In this document: piece after piece, positions 1-9,379 of the stretch
Layout: the number at the start of each line of letters is the position of its first letter
Numbering within the stretch: position 1 is the stretch's first letter
Source of the DNA: Synechococcus sp. WH 5701
GTDB taxonomy: Bacteria; Cyanobacteriota; Cyanobacteriia; PCC-6307; Cyanobiaceae
Length of the DNA: 64,000 nt
Assembly (NCBI RefSeq): GCF_000153045.1
Contig: NZ_CH724159.1
Coordinates: 1,413,513-1,477,512, forward strand
Reading direction: 5' to 3'
Program-made: the position numbers and the translations under genes
Notes under the pieces: model-generated
The model's input: the letters and a program-made list of their open reading frames with translations, nothing else
Told to the model about the DNA's origin: nothing
The model's database searches: none

Positions 1-836
1 TGAGCGACAGCCGCGAGCGTGTTGAGCCTCGCTGTGCCGTGAAGGAATGGATGAAGCAGCAACTGCTGCGCGGCTATTCCGCCGCTGTTGTGGCCGGCAC
101 TGAAAGCCGTGCCTACCTCGAGCAGCTGGGCTTGTCTCCAGAAGCAATCACACAACCCTGGGATGTCGTGGACAATCAGCTCTTTTCCAGTGCCGCCGCC
201 GCAGCAGCAGCAGAAAGCTCAAAGTCAGATCCAGAGGAGTTCCTTTGCGTGAGCCGCTTCATAGCCGTGAAAAATCACCTAGGCCTACTGCGCGCATACG
301 GCCTCTATCAGCAGGCTGGCGGTCGCTGGAACCTACGGCTGGTGGGTTCAGGGCCAGAGGAAGCGGCGATCCGGGCAGGGGTCTCTGAACTTCCGAAACC
401 GGAACGGGTGAGTCTTGAGCCATTTCGGCAACTCAACGCCCTCACCGATGTGTATGGCAAGGCCAGCGCCTTCGTGCTGGCCAGCATCTCCGACACGTGG
501 GGCCTGGTGGTGAATGAGGCCATGGCTGCCGGATTGCCGGTACTGGTGAGTTCAGCCTGTGGCTGCACTGTTGATCTGATCGACCACGGCAGCACCGGCT
601 TCTGCTTTGATCCCCTTGATCCCAGGACGCTGGCCCAGTTGATGCACCGGATTGAAGCCCAATCAGCCCAGGAGCGTCTCACAATGGTTGTGGCGGCAAG
701 GCGGCGGCTGGAAAGCTTCAGCCTTGCCAGTTTTTCTCAGGCACTGCAAGATGCTGCTGCTTATGCATCAGCAAATCCAGCATTCTCATGGCGCTCAAGA
801 TGCATCGCTCAACTACTTTCCCATAGGCTTCAATGA
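1..836 (+). CDS. Glycosyltransferase family 4, C-terminal part (5' end outside window)
   Basis: The frame is open from base 3, so the gene begins upstream of the window and the GTG at 39 is internal. The visible part is the C-terminal Rossmann lobe of a GT-B glycosyltransferase: the strand opener CVSRFIAVKNH, then RLVGSGPEE, and the donor-sugar segment around SDTWGLVVNEAMAAGLPV, with the two Glu residues of the family's E-x7-E-like motif. By family it moves a nucleotide-activated sugar onto a polysaccharide or lipid-linked acceptor at the cytoplasmic membrane; donor and acceptor cannot be read. It heads a long tract of glycosyltransferases. Confidence 0.85.
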   Translation, partial: SDSRERVEPRCAVKEWMKQQLLRGYSAAVVAGTESRAYLEQLGLSPEAITQPWDVVDNQLFSSAAAAAAAESSKSDPEEFLCVSRFIAVKNHLGLLRAYGLYQQAGGRWNLRLVGSGPEEAAIRAGVSELPKPERVSLEPFRQLNALTDVYGKASAFVLASISDTWGLVVNEAMAAGLPVLVSSACGCTVDLIDHGSTGFCFDPLDPRTLAQLMHRIEAQSAQERLTMVVAARRRLESFSLASFSQALQDAAAYASANPAFSWRSRCIAQLLSHRLQ

Positions 837-1263
837 ACCGGATCAATTGCAAGACAAAAGCGTTCACGGTCTATCTGCATTATCCTTCTGATATTCGCTG
901 GTATCAGCGAAGCAATTGCACGTTTTGGCGTGGGCCTGGGCACACCCCCATTGTCGATTGTTGATCCGGAAAGCGAATACATGTTCCGCCCTTGTCAAGG
1001 GAAAGCATGAACTGGGGCAGAGACAGACTCGATTTGAACTAGATCCGATACATTTCCATAGGAATTCCGATCCGTACATGCGGACTAGCCTAGGTGCCGG
1101 AAGTGTGCTTGCAGAGCTTGCTACCGAATCAAGTGCAATAATGCAATGCGCGTCTAACGTAGAATACGTAATCGGGCTGGCCAGCATTCTCACATCCGCC
1201 AATGGACAACTAACCCCCACAAGGCGGCTTACCGGCACAGAGGCTGCAATTGGGCCTCTGGCG
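837..1263. other. Intergenic region, no supported gene
   Basis: Between the convergent ends of two glycosyltransferase genes. Short open frames occur on both strands, but none shows a domain or plausible composition. I see no hairpin with a T-run. Confidence 0.5.
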
Positions 1264-2199
1264 TCATAACTCTGCAGCCCGCTCCGGCCGGCTGCGGCCG
1301 AGCAGGACATCCTTGAGTGCGAGGAAATTGCCGGCGAGCTGGCCGCGCCGGTCGCACCAGGGGTCGCTGCCGCGCAGAAAGCCCACCGCGTTGCCGATGC
1401 AGCAGCGAAGGATATTGCACGCGGCGTAGTAGGGCGGCAGCACTCCCTTCAGCATCAGGTACCAGGAGTTCGCAACCTGCGAGTAGCCGAACCGCAAGCC
1501 AGAGACTCGTGCCTTCCGCGTTCCGAGGTGGACGCCCCAAAGGTAGTCGGTCCAGATCATGCTGGTCCATCTGACCCGGCTGATCGAGCCGGCACCAGCG
1601 GTTCGAAGGGAGAAGTCGAGGTCTTCGAGCCAGCCATAGAGCACAAGGTGCTCGTCGAACAGGGTGTCCTGGATTGCCGCGGAACGGAAGATCATGTTGC
1701 ATCCATAGGGGCTGATCCCTGAGCGCACCTTGCTGTCGGCGAAGCCGGCAGATGTCGCCACGCGGTCGTGCGCCTCGACCATCGCCAGGCCGTCGGCCCA
1801 TTCGATGCCGCCGAAACCTGCACCATCAGCCAGGACGAGCCCGCTTACGATGACAATGTCTGACCGGACCGCCATCACCTGCTGCAGACGTTCGATCCAG
1901 AAGTGCGAGGGGATGAAGTCATCGTCAAGGAAAGCGACGATGTCGACATCCTCGCGGATCGCCATTAGGGCGCGGTTGCGTTGCGCGCACAAGCCGGCCG
2001 CGCCGAAGATGATGTCCACCGGCGTCCCTGCAAGGGTCCGGGTGGTAGCCGCGTCCTCCGGTGCGATGTCCTCGGGACCGGTGGCGGAAACGACAATGCG
2101 GGCTGGGGGCACCGATTGTGCGCCGAGGTGGGCCAGAAGCCGGCTCAAGACCTCAGGCCGGCCCTTGGTGGCAATGATGAGAGCTGTGCGCAAGGCCAT
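1264..2199 (-). CDS. Glycosyltransferase family 2
   Basis: The protein starts MALRTALIIATKGRPEVL, the usual first strand of a GT-A (GT2) fold, and has the metal and nucleotide-sugar site AFLDDDF about 100 residues in. The open frame extends to 2298, but the extra 33 residues look unlike a GT2 N-terminus, so the ATG at 2199 is preferred; no good Shine-Dalgarno is seen at either. GT2 enzymes transfer a sugar from a nucleotide donor on the cytoplasmic face. It stands alone on the minus strand, convergent with the preceding gene. Substrate unknown. Confidence 0.85.
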   Translation of the reverse strand: MALRTALIIATKGRPEVLSRLLAHLGAQSVPPARIVVSATGPEDIAPEDAATTRTLAGTPVDIIFGAAGLCAQRNRALMAIREDVDIVAFLDDDFIPSHFWIERLQQVMAVRSDIVIVSGLVLADGAGFGGIEWADGLAMVEAHDRVATSAGFADSKVRSGISPYGCNMIFRSAAIQDTLFDEHLVLYGWLEDLDFSLRTAGAGSISRVRWTSMIWTDYLWGVHLGTRKARVSGLRFGYSQVANSWYLMLKGVLPPYYAACNILRCCIGNAVGFLRGSDPWCDRRGQLAGNFLALKDVLLGRSRPERAAEL

Positions 2200-2770
2200 G
2201 TGGTTCACTATTAGTGCTATGGCAGATTTGTCCGTGCCATGGTCGACGCCGCTGAGAAAGGCAGGTTTCGGCTTCAAAGGCTTGAATGGCGATGGCATAT
2301 TGGCCAGGCGATGTCAGCTGGGCTCGCAGTGCAGAAGATTTCGGTACAGCACCGACACTTCGAAAGGCATCGTGAGGAAAATCACAGCCGCTCTTCATTA
2401 TGAAAGGGGATGTCGCTGTTGCCTAGCGGATGATTGCAAACGACGACCAGGAGCACGGACGGGAACGTCGTCAGCGCGTGTTGGGAACGAATGGCGAAGA
2501 CGACGACAACCGCGTAATTCCTGCGCCATTTTCAGTCAGGAGTGGAGTATCCAGTTAACGGAAGTGAATAATAGATATAGCGTTGTGCCGTTGGTTCATA
2601 AGCTTGCGCCATGTAGAGCTGAATCAAAGTCCCAGTAAAGATTGAGTTTGAGCTCGACATAGCCATACTGATTGACTCCAATTCAAGCATGGAGCTGGCA
2701 ACTGCTACACGTCCGCTTCATCGACCTACCCTTCTCCACAGGCCCTCGCGATCGTCTGAGCCAGCACGTC
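2200..2770. other. Intergenic region between divergent glycosyltransferase genes
   Basis: Must hold the promoters for the leftward GT2 gene and the rightward GT4 gene. Lower GC (for example 2540-2660) than the flanking genes. Open frames here are antisense shadows or lack protein-like composition. No promoter can be assigned with confidence. Confidence 0.4.
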
Positions 2771-3871
2771 ATGACCGTTCTCCACCTTTCCCACGCCGCT
2801 GATGCTTCCGATGGTGGCATTGCTACCGCAGTCACCGATTTGATCGCTGCACAGCGGGCTGCCGGTCTTGAGGTGGACTGGCTGACAAGCGATCACTTCA
2901 AGGGGTTTCACCGTGATCAGAAGCTGCTTGGGGCAGTCAAAGTCGCTCACCCCTCCTTGCTTCATCTTCATGGCCTCTGGCGTAGCCCCACACGCATCGC
3001 CTCGCGCCTGGCAGATTTGAGCCACTCCTTGGTGGTAGCTCCTCACGGAATGCTCGATCCATGGGCACTCGTTCACTCACGCTGGAAAAAACGGCTTGCC
3101 TGGAGCCTGTTTGAGCGTCGGGCCCTGCTCTCAGCCCGCTGCATCCACGTGCTGACCCCAGCGGAAGCAGCCGATACAGATGCCCTCGATCTGGGTCGGC
3201 CCATTGCCGTGATACCCAATGGTGTGTCCATGCCCACGACGGCAGCAGCAGGGCCACCGCCTTGGGTAAACACCATTCCTACCGGAAGCAGCGTGTTGCT
3301 GTACCTGGGCCGATTCCACCCAAAAAAGGGGCTCGTTCCCCTACTCAAAGCTTGGCAAGCTGTGGCTGAGGAGGCCGAGCGCCATGGCTGGTGGCTGGCC
3401 TTGGTGGGCTATGGCGATAGGGGTGTCCTGGCTGAACAGGTTGCCGCTGCCAAGGCGAAGGGGGAGCTGACACGCGTTTCGCTGCATGGCCCTTGCTTCG
3501 ATGAGCAGAAGCACGCTTGCTTCACGGCGGCAAACGCCTTCGTATTGCCAAGCTTTTCCGAGGGCCTGCCGATGGCGGCACTCGAAGCCATGGCCTATCA
3601 ATTACCAAGCCTGCTAAGTACCGCCTGCAACATCCCAGAGGCATTCAGCTCTGGAGCAGCGTTGCCAGCGGAGCCGGAAGATCACGTGATCTTGGCAAAA
3701 AGCCTTCACCGCTTGTTTGAATTGAGCGAAACCGAGTCAGCAGCCATGGGTTCTGCTGCCCATGCCTTGGTAGCTCGGGGGTACAGCTGGCCCCGCGTGG
3801 CTGAGCAAACACGCCAGCTCTACGACTGGGCTCTTGGCTACGCAGAACGGCCTGGGTTTGTGGAAGGATAA
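2771..3871 (+). CDS. Glycosyltransferase family 4 (colanic-acid type)
   Basis: GT-B enzyme of about 366 residues when started at the ATG at 2771 (MTVLHLSHAADASDGGIAT). The frame runs back to 2672, but that extension does not resemble the fold. The loop DASDGGIATAV is the N-lobe glycine-rich loop; the C-lobe has LLYLGRFHPKKGL and the donor-binding segment PSFSEGLPMAALEAMAYQLP with its paired Glu. By family it adds a sugar to a lipid-linked repeat unit. An acetyltransferase gene follows three bases after its stop, indicating one transcript. Donor sugar unknown. Confidence 0.88.
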   Translation: MTVLHLSHAADASDGGIATAVTDLIAAQRAAGLEVDWLTSDHFKGFHRDQKLLGAVKVAHPSLLHLHGLWRSPTRIASRLADLSHSLVVAPHGMLDPWALVHSRWKKRLAWSLFERRALLSARCIHVLTPAEAADTDALDLGRPIAVIPNGVSMPTTAAAGPPPWVNTIPTGSSVLLYLGRFHPKKGLVPLLKAWQAVAEEAERHGWWLALVGYGDRGVLAEQVAAAKAKGELTRVSLHGPCFDEQKHACFTAANAFVLPSFSEGLPMAALEAMAYQLPSLLSTACNIPEAFSSGAALPAEPEDHVILAKSLHRLFELSETESAAMGSAAHALVARGYSWPRVAEQTRQLYDWALGYAERPGFVEG

Positions 3872-3874
3872 CCA

Positions 3875-4435
3875 GTGATTAACAGGATTCAGCGGCTCGA
3901 TCTTTACAGCACCCCTCCCAGCTGGAACACCGGTGCATCGTTACGACGCCGGGTTCTGTGGAGGTTGTTAGGTTTGCCTCTCCTTGCCAGCCATCTGCCA
4001 GGAACGGCCTGGCGGCAGCGGCTCCTGCGCCTTTTCGGAGCGCGCATCGGCGCAGGCGGCCGATTGAAGCCCCAGTTACACATCACCTTTCCCTGGCGTC
4101 TGGTAATAGGAGATCACTGCTGGTTGGGGGAACAACTCTGGATTGACAATCTCGCCCCTGTGACATTAGGAGATAACGTCTGTTTATCCCAGGGCGCTTA
4201 CCTCTGCACAGGAAACCACGATTTCCGCACACCTGGATTTGATCTGCGCTTAGGCCCGATTACTGTTGAATCTGAAGCCTGGGTCGCTGCCCGCGCTGTT
4301 CTCGCTCCGGGCACACGTGTGTGCACTGGTGCCGTTGTAGCTCTCGGTGCAGTTGCAAGCGGTACTGTGCTTGCCAATGCCATCGTGCAGGGAAATCCTG
4401 CTCAAGTAGTGGGATGGCGACGTAGGCAGCAATGA
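3875..4435 (+). CDS. WcaF-like O-acetyltransferase (left-handed beta-helix)
   Basis: A 186-residue protein starting at GTG 3875, three bases after the preceding glycosyltransferase stop. It has the usual size and order of the colanic-acid acetyltransferase WcaF family: an N-terminal helix region (YSTPPSWNTGASLRRRVLW), then hexapeptide turns (IGDHCWLGEQLWIDN, LGDNVCLSQGAYLCTGNHD) containing the conserved NHD catalytic His, and a C-terminal VVALGAVASGTVLANAIVQG followed by GNPA. It probably acetylates a sugar hydroxyl of the glycan made by the adjacent transferase, using acetyl-CoA. Acceptor unknown. Confidence 0.88.
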   Translation: MINRIQRLDLYSTPPSWNTGASLRRRVLWRLLGLPLLASHLPGTAWRQRLLRLFGARIGAGGRLKPQLHITFPWRLVIGDHCWLGEQLWIDNLAPVTLGDNVCLSQGAYLCTGNHDFRTPGFDLRLGPITVESEAWVAARAVLAPGTRVCTGAVVALGAVASGTVLANAIVQGNPAQVVGWRRRQQ

Positions 4436-4509
4436 TGTCAGCAAAAAACAAGAATCACATACGCTTACCAAGCTATCAAATTGGCGCAAGAATGACAAAG
4501 TCAGATTGT

Positions 4510-6942
4510 TTAACCTGAGAAGAATGTGCCAATTTTCTTGCCCAGTCGCCGCAGCTTGGAGCGAAGACTAAGTCCAGCGCTAGACTTGCTGAGTTGTGTC
4601 TTATTGTTATTGGCAGTACTATCAGCAGTATAATACTGATGGGCTATTGATGGATCGTGTACGCTTTCAGTATTACGGGAAAAGGAAGTCATTTTGCCAT
4701 AGCCATAGCCATAGCCACTTCCTAAACCGCGATTGGATCTCTGCATTCTCCCGTTAGTCACAACCCCAAGCAAAGGTGCTCCTGATACAAGAATTCGCTT
4801 TGCTGTTTCACTGGGCAACTGCCGATCAACCTTCCCTAAGCTGACAAGTAACATAATACCATCTAGATTTGCAGCCAACAATACGGCGTCAGATAAACCA
4901 AGAGTAAGAGGAGTATCATACAATACTAAATCATATAACTGTGATTCAGCAATGGTGTGGACAAGTTCGCTCATTTTTAGCGAGCTAAGTAGACGAGGTG
5001 GATCAGGCACACTACGCCCAGCAGTAATCACATCCCAGCCTGAAAAGCCAGGTACTGGCTGGACAAAGTTTTGCCAATTAGGAGAATCTTCAATAAGGAG
5101 ATTAGACAGACCCTCTAAATTATTGAGACCAACTCTCTTGTGAAGCTGTGGTTTTCGTAGATCAGCATCAACTAATAAAACTCGTTGCCCGAGTTCGCTC
5201 AGAGTTTTAGCAAGAAGAACAATTACAAGGCTCTTTCCTTCAGCAGGAATAGAGCTTGTTATTGCAATCGACTTTAATGGTCGATTTGCATTCAGAAACT
5301 TAATAATTGTATAAAGATTGCGCAACGACTCTTGGTAACGAAACAACTGGGAGCCAAACTCCTCTGTTGACATAGAGTTGAGGTCTTGTAGAATAAACTG
5401 ATCAGCCTCAGCAAACTTACTGAAAAGTTCGATATACGGCATATGACCAAGCAGAGGTAAATCTAAGTCTTCAACTACCTCATTTGATGTGTGGAAGACA
5501 TTGTCGAGCTTATCAGTAATTAGCGCTAAGCCGGTGCCAGCAAACAGCCCAAACAAAAGACCGAGACTTAGAGTATTACGAACATTGGGCCGTACCGGAC
5601 TTGGAATTACTGCAGCTGGCTGAATTACTTTCCAAGGAATAGTATTTTGCGCAATTTCCAGTTGAAATTGATCTCTAGTGCGCAAGTAACTAGCAAGATT
5701 TTCCTCAGATATCATTTGCTTATTCTTGATATCCTCGTATTGGCGTAGCAAAGCAGGCTGTGCACTAAAACGTTGATCAACACGAGCAATTTGACTTACT
5801 GTTGCGAAGATTGAGCCTTCAAGCTGTCTAATAGTTGCATCTACCGCTTCGATTTCCTTTCTCTGCAAGGCAGGTTTAATTTGTCCCCTTGCCGCAATCA
5901 GATTTTGCAGAAAGGGGGAATCAGATTTATAAATGGCTTTTGCTTCAGCGATCTGCTGCTCGATTTTGTTAAACTCTTGGAGAAGAGGCTGATTTGGTAC
6001 ATCCAGACTGAGGCTAGTACCAATACTTGCGACGGATGATTGATTGCTGGGTTCGCCAGCAGTACTGGAAAAACCACTTGCAGTTAATTTTCCACTGGAA
6101 ACATCCTTGCGTACCTCCTGGAGCCTATTAAGCTCTGATTTCTGCTCTAGAAGCTTTAGTCTCAATGCATCAACTTGCTGACGGTTGGCCGAGGCTTCCT
6201 GCTCGGGCAGCAATACATTATTTTCATTGCGAAACCTTTCGAGAGAATCCTGTAACTTCACTGTTTTTGATTCTAGCAATGGTTCCTGTTTATCAAGGAA
6301 TTTGATTCCCTCGATCAACTTTTGGCGACGCTGTTCAAGCGACCATTGAAGATAAGCTTGCTGAGTTAGCCGCAGAGCTTCGCGTACTAGCTCGGGTGAA
6401 CGGCCGCTAACCGTAGCCTGCAGTACGCCACCTGCCTTGGCTCGTTTGTTTTTGCTAACATTTCCTGAACCCTGTGAAACCTCCACTTCAAATGATTCAA
6501 CTTCAGAAGTTCCAGGAAACTTCTCTTCAAGTTTTGTAATTACAGTTTTCATTATTTCTTCACTCTCCAGCACATCAATCAAGGTGGGAATATCATTGCT
6601 CCCGCCAATATTTCGTGCAACTGATGCAATGCCAGGTTCATCTAGGCGCGAACCATTTCCAACCTGCTTCTCATTACTGATTGGATCAGATATAAGTAAG
6701 TTAAAGCTTCCTTGATAAACTGGATGATAAATTCGCTGGTAGATCAGCCAAGCCACCGTCCCAGCTGTGACAGCGACTACCCCGACCAAGAATGCTTTGC
6801 GTCGACGCCTGACAATTCGAAAAAGTAACCTCAAGGTTATTCCGGATTCTTCCGGAGCCATCTTGGTCCCTTCAAGAATCGGGACTGAGCCTGACGAGCG
6901 CTGTTGAAGCTGAGAGGAGCTCCTATCAGTGACCATCGTCAT
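4510..6942 (-). CDS. Wzc-like polysaccharide co-polymerase and tyrosine autokinase
   Basis: An 810-residue inner-membrane protein. An N-terminal Wzz domain has a first membrane segment near residues 48-68, a long periplasmic coiled-coil-rich part (about 190-430) and a second membrane segment near 455-475 (LGLLFGLFAGTGLALI). A cytoplasmic BY-kinase domain follows: Walker A SSIPAEGKS, A' VLLVDADLRKP and Walker B LVLYDTPL. The tail carries a tyrosine cluster (GYGYGYGK, later QYY), typical autophosphorylation targets. Walker A ends GKSL rather than the common GKST. It should set chain length and gate export together with the Wza-like protein at 42.7 kb. Low GC relative to the core genome. The start could also be the Met at residue 28. 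Confidence 0.93.
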   Translation of the reverse strand: MTMVTDRSSSQLQQRSSGSVPILEGTKMAPEESGITLRLLFRIVRRRRKAFLVGVVAVTAGTVAWLIYQRIYHPVYQGSFNLLISDPISNEKQVGNGSRLDEPGIASVARNIGGSNDIPTLIDVLESEEIMKTVITKLEEKFPGTSEVESFEVEVSQGSGNVSKNKRAKAGGVLQATVSGRSPELVREALRLTQQAYLQWSLEQRRQKLIEGIKFLDKQEPLLESKTVKLQDSLERFRNENNVLLPEQEASANRQQVDALRLKLLEQKSELNRLQEVRKDVSSGKLTASGFSSTAGEPSNQSSVASIGTSLSLDVPNQPLLQEFNKIEQQIAEAKAIYKSDSPFLQNLIAARGQIKPALQRKEIEAVDATIRQLEGSIFATVSQIARVDQRFSAQPALLRQYEDIKNKQMISEENLASYLRTRDQFQLEIAQNTIPWKVIQPAAVIPSPVRPNVRNTLSLGLLFGLFAGTGLALITDKLDNVFHTSNEVVEDLDLPLLGHMPYIELFSKFAEADQFILQDLNSMSTEEFGSQLFRYQESLRNLYTIIKFLNANRPLKSIAITSSIPAEGKSLVIVLLAKTLSELGQRVLLVDADLRKPQLHKRVGLNNLEGLSNLLIEDSPNWQNFVQPVPGFSGWDVITAGRSVPDPPRLLSSLKMSELVHTIAESQLYDLVLYDTPLTLGLSDAVLLAANLDGIMLLVSLGKVDRQLPSETAKRILVSGAPLLGVVTNGRMQRSNRGLGSGYGYGYGKMTSFSRNTESVHDPSIAHQYYTADSTANNNKTQLSKSSAGLSLRSKLRRLGKKIGTFFSG

Positions 6943-7582
6943 GCTTCCAAATGTCAGTCTTGATCGATTATAGAGGAGTCTGGCCGATCCAGCAAGCGTG
7001 GCGTCTCATAGAATAGAAACGATCGGCTTGAAGCACCCCATGGAGAATACTTAAAGTCAATTGCAGTCAGGCCAGTCTGAAATCTCAAATCTGCAGCACG
7101 GTCACCAATTCATAAGTATCCGGTCATAGGCAGGGATGTTTATATCACGCCAATGAAAACCCTGGCGCTACGCTGCTTAAAGTAATAGATTTCAAGAAGT
7201 CATTAAGTTACAACCCCAATGATCAAGCGGCAGCGACGGCATCACGTGCCTCGCACAGGCCTGCTTCCTGGATTCTGCATGAAAGTCAAGAGTATGCTTG
7301 CGCTGAAGCAATGCACGGCAGCTATGTAGCGTGTGAGGCGACGGGGTTCGCTCGCCCTCCTGACAGGCTGGGGCGTGGACTTGTACTGCCAACTATGGAA
7401 CAACGAACATCAGACAATATGGTATTTCCGAATAGATTTATATTGCTCAAGCCCTCCAGGCACAAAAGGAGTTTAATCGTCATAGCTACCCAATGATCGT
7501 GCTATTAGCAGGTTGTGCCCCGTAATACTGAATCACGATTACAGCATGGGGCTCAAGGTGAATAAGGGACAGACATTCGATT
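6943..7582. other. 640-base intergenic region
   Basis: Lies upstream of the Wzc-like gene and downstream of a GT4 gene, both on the minus strand, so it should hold the Wzc promoter near 6950-7000. No open frame has protein-like composition on either strand, and no terminator or RNA gene was recognised. Confidence 0.4.
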
Positions 7583-8695
7583 TCATGCACAGTCCTTAGC
7601 CAGTAGATTATACCAGTAATTAGCAATCGCGCCGATATCATAACGGCTGACATGGGATCGAGCCTGAGTAGCCAGGGCAGAACGGTCAGAGTCTGAGGAC
7701 ACCAGATCCTTGAGCAGCGAAACCCAGGCTGGGACATTGCCTGCCGGAACCAGCTCTCCCGCCTGGCCGCTTTGCAAAACCTCGCGGCAAGCAGGAACAT
7801 CGCTTGCGATCACCGGCAAGCCTGCTGCCATGGCCTCGATCAGCACGATGCCAAAGCCCTCGGTGGAGCTGGTACTCAAAGCGAATAGATCCACCTGTCC
7901 CATGAGTTCGGGAATATCGTTTCTCACGCCCATGAAGATATCCGCCGGATCAAGCCCAAGTTCACTGGCCAGGGCCTCACAGGCTGGCCGCTGGGGACCA
8001 TCACCCACCAGCCACAGCTGCCAGCCCAAACGCGCCAGGCCACTGGCGGCGAAGGCGCAGAGCAAGGTGGGCTGATCCTTCATCGTGTCGAAGCGGGCCA
8101 CCATCAATACTCTCTGAGGATCACCCGGCGGCCGGGCGGCGCGGGCGGCGGCTGCGCGTTTCCTGATCGCCGCCACATCGCAGCCGTTGGGGATTACGGC
8201 TTCCATCACAAGCCCGGGGGGCAACGGCTCAACACTGCACACCGCCGCCTCTGAGCAGGGCACCACCCGCAGGCCGAGTCGAGCGCTCCAGAACATCAGG
8301 CGCTGGAAACCAAGGCGTCCGGGCCCGTCCTCCGGAGCCAAGTTCCCCATGCTGGTAAAGATCCTTGAAACTCGAGCCAGCCGTGCCGCAAAGGCCACCC
8401 AGAGCGTGAGGCGGTTGAAGGGGTAAATCAGCACCACATCCGGTTGAATCCGGCGCAGCACCGGTAACAACTGCCAGAGCAGACGGCCACCATCGCTAGG
8501 AGGGAGCTCCGTGATCGAAAGCCTTTGGCTCGCGACTATGTCGTCGAAACCCTCTCGCTGGGTCTGAACCGTGACATCCAGATTGAGCAAGTGACTCTCC
8601 GCTCCATCAGGAGCATGGCGAATCAACTGCAGACAGAGATTCTCGATGCCGGCTGGATGGAAACCGTGCAACACGTGCAGCACACGAAGAATCAC
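7583..8695 (-). CDS. Glycosyltransferase family 4
   Basis: GT-B enzyme of about 370 residues. The chosen GTG start at 8695 gives VILRVLHVLHGFHPAGIE, the standard first strand plus glycine loop, and an AGGTGA sequence lies a few bases upstream; the frame itself opens at ATG 8740 without a ribosome site. The C-lobe shows RVLMVARFDTMKDQ, LVGDGPQR and the donor segment STEGFGIVLIEAMAAGLPVI with paired Glu. Predicted to transfer a sugar during polysaccharide assembly. Its upstream side is about 120 bases from the IS3-family element. Confidence 0.88.
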   Translation of the reverse strand: MILRVLHVLHGFHPAGIENLCLQLIRHAPDGAESHLLNLDVTVQTQREGFDDIVASQRLSITELPPSDGGRLLWQLLPVLRRIQPDVVLIYPFNRLTLWVAFAARLARVSRIFTSMGNLAPEDGPGRLGFQRLMFWSARLGLRVVPCSEAAVCSVEPLPPGLVMEAVIPNGCDVAAIRKRAAAARAARPPGDPQRVLMVARFDTMKDQPTLLCAFAASGLARLGWQLWLVGDGPQRPACEALASELGLDPADIFMGVRNDIPELMGQVDLFALSTSSTEGFGIVLIEAMAAGLPVIASDVPACREVLQSGQAGELVPAGNVPAWVSLLKDLVSSDSDRSALATQARSHVSRYDIGAIANYWYNLLAKDCA

Positions 8696-8815
8696 TAAGT
8701 CACCTGGTCCATGGACTCCACTGTATTGATCAGTGCCCATGCGGTGCGGATGGCCTGACTGACCGTCAAATTTCTGAGAACCATTTTAAAAGCATGGGTC
8801 TCAGGCACCCCCGGG

Positions 8816-8837
8816 TTCAGGAAAGATGTCACCCCTT
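8816..8837 (+). repeat. Left terminal inverted repeat of the IS3-family element
   Basis: Pairs with 10498-10519 at 19 of 22 positions when reverse-complemented. The shared core is TGTCAC near the inner end. Confidence 0.8.
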
Positions 8838-8872
8838 TGATCCATCCATCCGGGGGCTTGAGGACATGATCA

Positions 8873-9379
8873 ATGCGTCGTTACAGCGAGGCCGTCAAGG
8901 CTGATGTGAGGAGGCGAATGAGCCCGCCGCACAGGCAAAGCGTGGCCCGGATTTCAGAGGAGCTGGGCATCCATGTGATCACCCTCTACAAATGGAGGAA
9001 GGCCTGGCGGTTGCAGGGAGAGGTGGTGCCGGCATCCGAGAAGGAACCAGAGGGCTGGAGCGCTGCCGACAAGTTCACGGTGGTGCTGGAGACCGCCGGG
9101 CTCAATGCCACCGAGCTCAGCGCCTACTGTCGCGAGCGAGGGCTCTTCCCTGAGCAGGTGAGCCGTTGGCGACAGGCAGCCCAGGATGCCAACCAAAAGC
9201 CAGTGCTGACCTTGAAAGAGCAGAAGGAGCTCGAAAGGCTCCGCGCCCAGGACCAGCGGGAGATCAAGGCCCTCAAGAAGGAGCTGCAGCGCAAGGAGAA
9301 GGCCTTGGCGGAGGCGGCGGCATTGCTGGTGCTGCGAAAAAAGTGGGATGCCTTCTGCTCGGAGGACGAGGAAGGCTGA
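8873..9379 (+). CDS. IS3-family transposase OrfA
   Basis: 168 residues from ATG 8873 with AGGA about eight bases upstream. The N-terminal helix-turn-helix (RISEELGIHVITLYKWRKAW) would bind the IS ends; a second HTH-like unit (LSAYCRERGLFPEQVSRWRQ) follows, then a leucine-zipper-like helix (residues about 115-155) for multimerisation. At 9337-9343 it reads A-AAA-AAG in frame, the classic -1 slippage site that produces the OrfAB transposase; without slippage translation stops at 9379. Confidence 0.9.
   Translation: MRRYSEAVKADVRRRMSPPHRQSVARISEELGIHVITLYKWRKAWRLQGEVVPASEKEPEGWSAADKFTVVLETAGLNATELSAYCRERGLFPEQVSRWRQAAQDANQKPVLTLKEQKELERLRAQDQREIKALKKELQRKEKALAEAAALLVLRKKWDAFCSEDEEG
9337..9343 (+). 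promoter_or_regulatory. Programmed -1 ribosomal frameshift heptamer (A AAA AAG)
   Basis: The heptamer is in phase with OrfA codons (CGA AAA AAG). A one-base backward slip leads directly into VGCLLLGG of the OrfB frame, which is open from 9166 through 10488. This is the established way IS3-family elements express their transposase at low level. Confidence 0.85.

Noticed and set aside
916..1310. Open frames on both strands in 837-1310
   Set aside because: No domain, no ribosome site, no protein-like composition; treated as intergenic.
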